Shown here: one piece after another, positions 57,726 to 64,000 of the stretch
How positions within the stretch are numbered: the stretch's first letter is position 1
How the letters are laid out: each line of letters opens with the position of its first letter
Assembly: GCF_900114045.1 (NCBI RefSeq)
Contig: NZ_FORQ01000001.1
Location: forward strand, 62,001-126,000
Length of the DNA: 64,000 nt
Direction of reading: 5' to 3'
DNA from: Kaistella treverensis
GTDB lineage: Bacteria > Bacteroidota > Bacteroidia > Flavobacteriales > Weeksellaceae
Program-made: the position numbers and the translations under genes
The notes under the pieces: model-generated
What the model was told of the DNA's origin: nothing
Database searches by the model: none
What the model saw: the letters and a program-made list of their open reading frames with translations, nothing else

Positions 57726-58748
57726 TTAAAAATTTTGGTAAAATTCTACAAAATTCTGCCGCATTTTAAGCACTTTTTCCGGTTTTGCCGAAAGTATTGA
57801 CGCTTTTGTTCCATTTTCTAAAAGCAGGTTTTCATTCTTAATGATGATTGCTTCATCCCAAAGATTATTGTTGATGAATTGCTGCAAAGTAAATGCGCCA
57901 CCTTCAACTAGAACAGACTGAATTTGCAGTTCATATAAATGCTTCAGCATTTCTTCCGCCACATTTTCGCGGTTGATTTTTACAAAAATCAGGTCATTTA
58001 GCACGGAATTTTTTTTTGTATTGAAAACGATGGTTTTGGCTTCACCATTAAATATTTTGAAGTTTCCCTGAACTTTTAAATCAAGGTCGACGAGAATCCG
58101 AACTGGATTTCTTCCTTCGACTTCTCGTGTAGTTAAACTTGGGTCGTCTGTTAAAGCTGTTTTTGTACCTACCAAGATTGCTTCTTCCTGACTTCTAAGC
58201 AAATGTACAAATTGCTTCGTCAAAGAATTTCCAATTTGTGTCGGCTGCCGATTTTGGTCTAGAAAACCATCACCGGATTCCGCCCATTTCAGCACAATGA
58301 AGGGTCTTTTTTTCTCCTGAAAGGTAAAAAAGCGCTTGTTGGCAATCTTACATTTTTGCTCCAAAATGCCCGAAATAACTTCAATACCTGCGTCTTCGAT
58401 TATTTTTTTACCTTTTCCGTTCACGGCTTTATTGGAGTCCAGACAGCCGATAACCACCTTTTTAAAACCGATTTCCACAATTTTATTTGCGCACGGCGGT
58501 GTTTTACCAAAATGTGAACACGGCTCCAGCGAAACGTAAATTGTTGATTCTTTCAGCAATTCAGGATTTCTTACCGATTTAATGGCGTTAATTTCAGCGT
58601 GGTTTTCACCTGCTTTTTCGTGAAATCCTTCACCGATAATTTCGCCTTTATGAACAATAACGCAGCCTACAATCGGGTTCGGATAAGTTTTTCCGAGTGC
58701 TTTGTACGCCAGATCCAGGCAGCGCTGCATGTAAAATTCATGGTCCAT
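57726..58748 (-). CDS. ribD: Bifunctional riboflavin biosynthesis deaminase/reductase
   Basis: A 340-residue enzyme catalysing two steps of riboflavin synthesis. The N-terminal deaminase domain (1 to about 140) has the zinc motif HAE (GENHAEINAI) and PCSHFGKTPPC. The C-terminal HTP reductase domain (about 148-340) has PFIVLKWAESGDGFL, ILVGTKTALTDDPSLTTR and VLVEGGAFTLQQFI. The ATG at 58748 (MDHEFYMQRC) is the family start. A terminator hairpin lies just upstream. Confidence 0.96.
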   Translation of the reverse strand: MDHEFYMQRCLDLAYKALGKTYPNPIVGCVIVHKGEIIGEGFHEKAGENHAEINAIKSVRNPELLKESTIYVSLEPCSHFGKTPPCANKIVEIGFKKVVIGCLDSNKAVNGKGKKIIEDAGIEVISGILEQKCKIANKRFFTFQEKKRPFIVLKWAESGDGFLDQNRQPTQIGNSLTKQFVHLLRSQEEAILVGTKTALTDDPSLTTREVEGRNPVRILVDLDLKVQGNFKIFNGEAKTIVFNTKKNSVLNDLIFVKINRENVAEEMLKHLYELQIQSVLVEGGAFTLQQFINNNLWDEAIIIKNENLLLENGTKASILSAKPEKVLKMRQNFVEFYQNF

Positions 58749-58751
58749 GGT

Positions 58752-58778
58752 ATGAAAAAACACCCAAATTAGGGTGTT
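58752..58778 (-). terminator. Terminator upstream of ribD
   Basis: On the minus strand AACACCC pairs with GGGTGTT around a six-base loop, followed by six T. It terminates the secreted-protein gene and ends a few bases before the ribD ATG. Confidence 0.7.
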
Positions 58779-58783
58779 GAATT

Positions 58784-59371
58784 TTATTTAATATTTTTCA
58801 GCCTGATTGTAGGAATCTTGTAATCCACTACATTAATGAGGATTTCATCCCGCATTTTTGCCATCGCGCGCGCTTCCCATTTGATGTTATTATAAGCACG
58901 TTTCACGTAAGAAAATATTAAAAATGTATTTCCTGAACCATGTTCAATGGTTACGAACCGGTCCACGACATAATCCACAAATGGTTCACCTTCCGCAGGG
59001 GTTTCCGAAATAAAATAATCTACGACAAACTCTGTTCCGTCTTTATTTTGCGAAACATTTACTTTAGCAAGTTTATCAGTCTTTTCTCGAGCCTGTATCT
59101 GTTCTACTTTTTGGCGAACAGCCTGTTCAATATCAATTTCCTTGTTAAAATAAGAAATGTCTAGCAACTGTGTGAAGTTTTCAATTTTTTCCTCACGCGG
59201 CAGGTACTGTTGGCGAACTAAAGTTTTAGACGCCTGCTTACTCCAGGACAGAAAAAATTCTGTTCCATGTAAATCTATTGGTCCGGGAACGGAAATCATA
59301 TCCACTTTTTCCTGCGCGTTGAAATTAGACGCTATAAAAAAAAGAAAGATTAAAAATAAGTTTTTTAGCAT
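58784..59371 (-). CDS. Secreted protein of unknown function, 195 residues
   Basis: A signal peptide (MLKNLFLIFLFFIASNFNAQ) is followed by an about 175-residue domain. Segments include VDMISVPGPIDLHGTEFFLSW, YLPREEKIENFTQLLDISYF, TEFVVDYFISE, GNTFLIFSYVKRAY and the C-terminal helix ARAMAKMRDEILINVVDYKI. I do not recognise a named family. It probably acts in the periplasm. It lies three bases after the DUF349 gene and is probably cotranscribed with it. Confidence 0.7.
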   Translation of the reverse strand: MLKNLFLIFLFFIASNFNAQEKVDMISVPGPIDLHGTEFFLSWSKQASKTLVRQQYLPREEKIENFTQLLDISYFNKEIDIEQAVRQKVEQIQAREKTDKLAKVNVSQNKDGTEFVVDYFISETPAEGEPFVDYVVDRFVTIEHGSGNTFLIFSYVKRAYNNIKWEARAMAKMRDEILINVVDYKIPTIRLKNIK

Positions 59372-59374
59372 TTT

Positions 59375-61444
59375 TTAAAAGTTTTCGCCGGCGACGATAT
59401 TGTGCAGGCTTTTTTTCATGGTTTCAATCTGAGATTTTTTCTCATCGATTTTTGCATAGGTATCTTTTAGCAACGGATTTTCGCGTGAAGAATTGCTGAA
59501 AAAACCTAAATTATTTTCCATTTTTACCACTTCAGCTTCCAAATCTGCAATTTGATTTTTAATTTTTCTTGCTTTATCGGTCAGCTGATTTTCACTTAAA
59601 CCTTCTTCTTTCAGGTCGTATTCATGGATTTGGTTCAGTTTCAGTTTTTCGCGAAGCGTTTTATTAAACTCGGTATTGATGTTTATCTTCTCGCGCGGAA
59701 CTTTGCCGATATTATTCCAGCTGTTTTTTATCTGTTCAATTTTTTCAATGCTTCCTTCTTCATTTCCAATCGCTTTTAATTCCTCCAGAAGTTGCTTTTT
59801 ATTTTTGAAATTTTCTTTCCAGTTATCACCCGCGGTATTGTTCTTCTCGCGGTAATTGCTGAAAAATACGTTACACGCTTCGCGAAAATCGTCCCAAACT
59901 TTGTTGGTCATGCTGCGTGGTACATGTCCGATTTTTTTCCAGTCGTCCTGCAGTTTTTTATAAAGCGGAACCGCAATTTCCCAGTCTTCGCTCAGCATAT
60001 TGTCCTTTGCGGTTTGGATTAATTTCAGTTTTTCATCCAGATTGGTTTGCTGAGAATTTTTTAAGCCTTTATAAAACTCATTTTTGCTGACGTTGAAGCT
60101 TCGCAGATTTTGTTTGAAATCATTCCAGTTTTGGTTCGAAAATTTTCGCGGAACGTTGCCCAAACGCAAAAATTCCGTACGCAGTTCTTCCACTTTGTTA
60201 ATCGCGTTTTGCCAGTAACTGTGGTTCACTTCTTTTCCCGGAGTAACCAGTTTTTTTAGTTCTTCAATTATTTCGTTCTTTCTGGCCAAATTTTCATTCA
60301 GTTCTTTTTCAAGCTGCTCATTAAGTTCAGATTTCCGGTCATGAATTTTATTCGAAAGTTCCTTAAATTCATCCCAGGTTTTTTCACGGAATTCTTCCGC
60401 AACCGGTTCTGCTTCTTCTTTCCACAATTTGTGAAGGTATTGCAGCTCATTTAGTGCTTTCTGAACCGAAGGTTCTGTAAGAAGTTCCTTAGCACGTTCA
60501 ATAATATGGGTGCGTTTTTCCAGATTATGCGCAAATTCCTGTTCCATATATTCCTTATTCATATCAAGCATTTGATAGAATTGGTTTAAATGGTGGAAAT
60601 AGTTGTTATTCAGAAGCTTAAATTCCGATTTGGCAACTTGTCCGGCGTTTTTCCATTCATCTTTTATCTCGCGGATTGCTTTAAAAAGGTTGGTTCCGGG
60701 TTCGGTGTTGGTATAAAGATTTTTAAGCTTGTCAATGATATTTTGGCGATGCTCCAGATTTGCACTTTGGTTTTGCTCCTGTTGCTGATGATACTTGTCT
60801 GTTTTCTCGCGGAAACTGTGCAGAATAGCAGAAAGTTTTCCCTGTGAAGCATTGTGTGCTGTGAAAAGTTCTTCCGGATTTCCTTCCGCCACGAAATCTG
60901 CTTTCAGACTGTTGTTTTCCTCCAGAATTCTTTGGTTTGCTTCTTCTTTCAGCTGGTTAAATTTTCGGTAATGCGCGGCGCCGTCGTCCATTTTTGTAAT
61001 GCTTTCCATCTCTGCTAAAACTTCAGCTAAAGACAGATTCGCAAAACTCATTTTATCTTCCGGCTCTTTTGTTTTTTCCTGAACTTCCGCAGTTATTTCC
61101 GGCTCTTCGGCCATAATTTCTGCTAAATCAGTTTCGGCTTCTTCAGAATTTTCAATTGCTGTTTGCTCAGAAATTTCCTCGTTATTTGGCAAATTTTCCT
61201 CATTTTCCGAAACATTCACATCATCAGCAGAATTTTCGGAACTTAAAACTGAATTTTCTTCATTTTGAACTTCGGAATTTTCAGGAAAGTCGGCTGTTTG
61301 TGCCGCAGAATTTTCTTCTGAAGTGCTTTCAGCAGTAACTTCAGTTTCGTTTCCGGAAGTTTGTTCGGAAGTTGTTTCCGTTAAAAATTGGTCAACCGGC
61401 GTTTCTTTTCCGGGTTTGTCAGAAAGAGAATCTTCTGTAATCAT
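59375..61444 (-). CDS. DUF349 repeat protein with acidic N-terminal region
   Basis: A 689-residue cytoplasmic protein. Residues 1 to about 135 are low-complexity and strongly acidic (many ENSE and EENS units). From about 195 on there are five DUF349-type helical repeats recognisable by W..xG.V motifs: IKDEWKNAGQVAKSEF, LHKLWKEEAEPVAEEF, LRTEFLRLGNVPRKFSNQNW, LQDDWKKIGHVPRSMTNKVW and IKNSWNNIGKVPREK. A coiled coil ends the protein. The ATG at 61444 (MITEDSLSDK) is chosen over an upstream start. Function of the family is unknown. Confidence 0.85.
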   Translation of the reverse strand: MITEDSLSDKPGKETPVDQFLTETTSEQTSGNETEVTAESTSEENSAAQTADFPENSEVQNEENSVLSSENSADDVNVSENEENLPNNEEISEQTAIENSEEAETDLAEIMAEEPEITAEVQEKTKEPEDKMSFANLSLAEVLAEMESITKMDDGAAHYRKFNQLKEEANQRILEENNSLKADFVAEGNPEELFTAHNASQGKLSAILHSFREKTDKYHQQQEQNQSANLEHRQNIIDKLKNLYTNTEPGTNLFKAIREIKDEWKNAGQVAKSEFKLLNNNYFHHLNQFYQMLDMNKEYMEQEFAHNLEKRTHIIERAKELLTEPSVQKALNELQYLHKLWKEEAEPVAEEFREKTWDEFKELSNKIHDRKSELNEQLEKELNENLARKNEIIEELKKLVTPGKEVNHSYWQNAINKVEELRTEFLRLGNVPRKFSNQNWNDFKQNLRSFNVSKNEFYKGLKNSQQTNLDEKLKLIQTAKDNMLSEDWEIAVPLYKKLQDDWKKIGHVPRSMTNKVWDDFREACNVFFSNYREKNNTAGDNWKENFKNKKQLLEELKAIGNEEGSIEKIEQIKNSWNNIGKVPREKININTEFNKTLREKLKLNQIHEYDLKEEGLSENQLTDKARKIKNQIADLEAEVVKMENNLGFFSNSSRENPLLKDTYAKIDEKKSQIETMKKSLHNIVAGENF

Positions 61445-61513
61445 AGCAAACTGTTTTTTTTGTTGAAGTTGCCGCAAGCTTGGCAAACTGTGCACTAAAT
61501 TAACCTAATTTTT

Positions 61514-62242
61514 TTAAATGTTCCAAATTTCCCAGGCTTTTTCTGCTTGCATTTTCAGCATATTTTCACCATTTACCGTTGCAGCTTTCTGCGCCGCAGC
61601 TTTTTTCAAAAATTCGGTTTCTGCGGGATTATAAATAAGGTCGATGACCAGATGCTCCGCGGAAAGGTTTTCAAAAGGAAAATCCACGGAATCTGAAACG
61701 TTCGGAAACGTGCCCACCGGTGTACATTGCACGATAATTAAATTATTTTTTACCGCCTCTTTTGGCAGATTTTCGAAGTTTATCTTTCCGTTCCGGAAAA
61801 CAGTTTGATACGGAATTTGGTGTTTTTCCAAAACGTATTTTACGGCTTTTGCGGCGCCACCATTTCCTAGCACCAGCGCCGATTTTTGTGTTGAATTTTT
61901 GTGCAAAAGCAAAGTGTCTTCAAAACCAAAAGCGTCGGTGTTATAACCGATTTTTTTTCCGTTCTTAAATAAAACCGTATTTACAGCGCCGATTTTTTCC
62001 GCTTCGTCACTTAATTCATCCAAAAACGGAATTATTTGCTCTTTAAAAGGAATCGTGACATTAAAACCGCGCAGATTTTCGGTTTTAAAGATTTCTTCAA
62101 CTTCCGAAATATTTTGCAAATCAAAAATAGAATATGAAAAATTTGGCAGTTTTAGCTCGGAAAATTTCTGTTCAAAATATTTTTTTGAAAACGAGTAGGA
62201 AATATTTCTTCCCATCAGCCCGAATTTTACCTGTTCCTCCAT
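61514..62242 (-). CDS. aroE: Shikimate dehydrogenase
   Basis: A 242-residue NADPH enzyme reducing 3-dehydroshikimate in aromatic amino acid synthesis. The N-terminal substrate motif is LMGRNISYSFSKKYF (Ser-x-Ser), the catalytic Lys is in GFNVTIPFKEQII (K67 region), and the Asp is in GYNTDAFGFED. The nucleotide-binding loop is LVLGNGGAAKAV; the final segment has NGENMLKMQAEKAWEIW. It is shorter than E. coli AroE (272) but complete. Confidence 0.94.
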   Translation of the reverse strand: MEEQVKFGLMGRNISYSFSKKYFEQKFSELKLPNFSYSIFDLQNISEVEEIFKTENLRGFNVTIPFKEQIIPFLDELSDEAEKIGAVNTVLFKNGKKIGYNTDAFGFEDTLLLHKNSTQKSALVLGNGGAAKAVKYVLEKHQIPYQTVFRNGKINFENLPKEAVKNNLIIVQCTPVGTFPNVSDSVDFPFENLSAEHLVIDLIYNPAETEFLKKAAAQKAATVNGENMLKMQAEKAWEIWNI

Positions 62243-62258
62243 CGTTCAAAAATAATAA

Positions 62259-62289
62259 AAAAAGACCGGCAAAATGCCAGTCTTTTTGA
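62259..62289 (-). terminator. Terminator after the endonuclease I gene
   Basis: A stem AAAAAGACCGGC/GCCAGTCTTTTT with one mismatch and loop AAAAT. On the minus strand it ends in a T-run. Confidence 0.75.
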
Positions 62290-62359
62290 TTTTCTAAAAG
62301 TGTTTTTGCTTCACTCAAATTTTAAAAATTAACTGCTTTAACGGCAAGTTTTTCTAAAA

Positions 62360-63466
62360 TTACTGCACGATGAATTTTAAACTTTGAGAACCGGCTTTTA
62401 AAATATATAAACCTTTGGTTCTGTTTTTCAGCAAAACAGTTCCCGAATTTTTAAAGTTTTGCTCCACAGTCTGGATTAACTTTCCGTCCATTGAGTAAAT
62501 TTCAACTGCAGAAATCTCATTTAATCCAAGTCCGGACAAATGAATTTCGCCGTTTTTTACCGGATTCGGATAAATGGAAATTGATTTTTTAGTCGCCAAA
62601 ACTTCACTGCTGGAAAGGGTAGATTTCCAAATCATGCTGATCCATTCCGGATGATCGATAAAAGGATTACGGTTTTGCTGTCTAGCGTAAATCGCATTAT
62701 TTCGGTCGATTTCCTTTTGCGAAACCGGGTCCTGCGCCGCCCATTTCAACATTAAATTGATGTACCACTGTTTGTAGCCGCGGTCTGTTGTTCCGTCAAG
62801 CGGATTTTGGTCGCTCTGGAAATCGCTGAACGACGTGAGTTTGCTTTCATAACGCGTTACAAAATATAAATGCATTCTCGCAAAATCACCTTTGAATTCA
62901 TCAATCGGTTCGAAAATGGTACCGCTGTAACCCGGAAAATTTGACGGTCCAATCTCACTTCCGTTGGTGGAAACCCAAACGGGCGCAATAGTTTCGCCGT
63001 AAGGATAATTTCCACGCTGGCTGTTTACATAATAATCGGAGGGAACCACGAAATGCGCGTCATTTGCCATCGGCGCGATTTGTCCACCGAAATAACTTTT
63101 CGGCAAAGAATGTTCGCGGTTGTAACAAAAACCTTCTCTGTTTTGGTTCGCAGAACCGCATTGGTCGCCACCGTCATTGGAAGACCCGATGCTGAAGTTA
63201 TAAGCGTCCGCAGCAACAGGTTTTTCAGAATACATATCAAGCAAAGTACCGTCGTTTTCGTAGTATTTATCTACATCGGACGTTGCGTAAGTTGTCCATA
63301 AACCGCCGTAACCGAGGTCGAGCGCGCCATTGGAAATAATGGTGCTGAGTTTTGTTTTCAGTGCGTAGCCGGTCAAACCTTCCGTGCCGTCGTAATAGCT
63401 GGCGGGCGCTTGCGCGAAACTCAAAGAAAATAGAAAACTGAGCAAAAAAGTAGAGTATTTTTTCAT
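62360..63466 (-). CDS. T9SS-secreted endonuclease I family nuclease
   Basis: A 368-residue exported nuclease. A signal peptide (MKKYSTFLLSFLFSLSFAQ) is followed by the endonuclease I domain (about 20-285) with the active-site block NREHSLPKSYFGG (catalytic His and metal-binding residues), then ARMHLYFVTRYE and the nearby NPFIDHPEWISMIW. The C-terminal about 75 residues are a T9SS sorting domain (SISIYPNPVKNGEIHLSG, VEIYSMDGKLIQTVE, KGLYILKAGSQSLKFIVQ). It probably degrades extracellular DNA for nutrients. A terminator follows, and a spacer hairpin-family member lies at 62335-62352. Confidence 0.93.
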   Translation of the reverse strand: MKKYSTFLLSFLFSLSFAQAPASYYDGTEGLTGYALKTKLSTIISNGALDLGYGGLWTTYATSDVDKYYENDGTLLDMYSEKPVAADAYNFSIGSSNDGGDQCGSANQNREGFCYNREHSLPKSYFGGQIAPMANDAHFVVPSDYYVNSQRGNYPYGETIAPVWVSTNGSEIGPSNFPGYSGTIFEPIDEFKGDFARMHLYFVTRYESKLTSFSDFQSDQNPLDGTTDRGYKQWYINLMLKWAAQDPVSQKEIDRNNAIYARQQNRNPFIDHPEWISMIWKSTLSSSEVLATKKSISIYPNPVKNGEIHLSGLGLNEISAVEIYSMDGKLIQTVEQNFKNSGTVLLKNRTKGLYILKAGSQSLKFIVQ

Positions 63467-63617
63467 ATTTTTAGAAATTTTTGAAGGTCAAAGTTACTTA
63501 AAAAAATAAATTCCGCCGGATTTGGTGAAATTTAATTGAAATTTTTTCGGTGGTAAACGGGACTTTTTTTCACGTTTAAAAACGAAAAAAATGCTTATTA
63601 AGAAGGTAAAAAATTTT

Positions 63618-64000
63618 TTAGTTCAGCTTGAAATGTCTTTTATTGACCTTAGAAAAAATTCTTGCAATCGCGACACCGAAAACTCCGGCTGTTGCACTCA
63701 CGATGACGTAATTCAGAAAAGTTACGCGCACGGGAAAAGCCAAATCAGTATTCGAGCCAGCTTTGAAAATTCCGGTATTGATCTGCAGATAACAAACAGC
63801 TGTCCCAACTAATAAGCCGCAAACAATTCCGAAAAATACAATCAGGATTCCCGTATAAAAGTAAATGTTTCGCAGCGATTTTAAATTCATTCCCAACGAA
63901 AGCAGCGATTTTGCCTGTTCTTTTTTATCAAGCTGCAAAATGATGATTGCGCCCGCGAGGTTGAAAGTCGTGATGAAAATCACGAGCATGAAAATGAGGT
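63618..64000 (-). CDS. FtsX/LolC-type ABC transporter permease (3' part only)
   Basis: The last about 127 residues of a permease whose start lies beyond the window. The frame is open to base 64000 (LIF precedes the internal ATG at 63989). It shows a helix (VIFITTFNLAGAIIILQLDK), the KEQAKSLLSLGMNLKSLRNIYFY segment typical of FtsX/LolE coupling loops, and two more helices. It is a second permease of this kind besides the one at 20809-22038; the two sequences are clearly different. No partner ATPase is visible in the window. Confidence 0.8.
   Translation of the reverse strand, partial: LIFMLVIFITTFNLAGAIIILQLDKKEQAKSLLSLGMNLKSLRNIYFYTGILIVFFGIVCGLLVGTAVCYLQINTGIFKAGSNTDLAFPVRVTFLNYVIVSATAGVFGVAIARIFSKVNKRHFKLN

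Noticed and set aside
1-64000. Prophage, integrative element, toxin-antitoxin or defence island
   Set aside because: No integrase, phage structural gene, transposase, restriction-modification, toxin-antitoxin pair or tRNA attachment site was seen on either strand; gene content is core metabolism and envelope.

Overview
The window is a stretch of chromosome from a member of the Flavobacteriia (Bacteroidota), most likely the Chryseobacterium/Kaistella group. The evidence is an AT-rich sequence, promoters with the Bacteroidota TAnnTTTG -7 box, type IX secretion (T9SS) C-terminal domains, and lineage-typical families (OstA-like, YfhO, DUF4834, DUF5606, DUF349, DUF6263). There is no rRNA, tRNA, CRISPR array, prophage or complete insertion sequence. 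Genus assignment is inference from content; no search was run.

Layout. 1-6101: 3' end of pdhB, then kup (K+ uptake), a Fur-family regulator translationally coupled to an OstA-like LPS-transport protein, and a class III aminotransferase. 6102-6661: a repeat-rich non-coding island. 6662-11932: START-like protein, a divergent class IV aminotransferase, yqgE/pdxH (divergent pair), HU, panD and a YbhN-type membrane protein. 11969-19610: M3 oligopeptidase, a DUF6263 lipoprotein, and DUF4834-YfhO-glycosyltransferase. 19755-30370: a cystathionine beta-synthase-like enzyme, an FtsX-type permease divergent from a NamZ-like (DUF1343) muramidase, a 1080-residue outer-membrane protein, a T9SS cargo protein, and a protein joining a dead M1 peptidase-like region to a beta-barrel. 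30523-41376: Gre factor, FrnE-like DsbA, AEC transporter, a fused UMP synthase, a serine hydrolase, SixA, ruvX-def-DUF5606, mazG, a His-rich lipoprotein pair, a decapitated ABC-2 permease and a TetR regulator. 41507-54896: the complete 14-gene nuoA-N operon for respiratory complex I, all on the minus strand, with separate nuoC and nuoD and a short nuoG. 54971-64000: GNAT protein, YugP-type zinc peptidase, YigZ, RibD, a secreted protein, a DUF349 protein, AroE, a T9SS-secreted endonuclease I, and the 3' part of a second FtsX-type permease.

Most of the window is core metabolism and envelope biology: pyruvate oxidation feeding complex I, B6/pantothenate/riboflavin/shikimate/pyrimidine biosynthesis, cell-wall and LPS handling, and secreted T9SS cargo. 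I did not find a new defence or mobile system. The points most worth a second look are non-coding or architectural: a dispersed family of short AGCGGC hairpins in intergenic DNA, a composite repeat island at 6.1-6.6 kb, a very GC-rich hairpin at 19.63 kb, almost leaderless promoters before panD and ruvX, a palindrome in the leader of the CBS-like gene, a eukaryote-like UMP synthase fusion, the pseudo-peptidase/beta-barrel protein, and a deletion scar between tetR and an ABC-2 permease.
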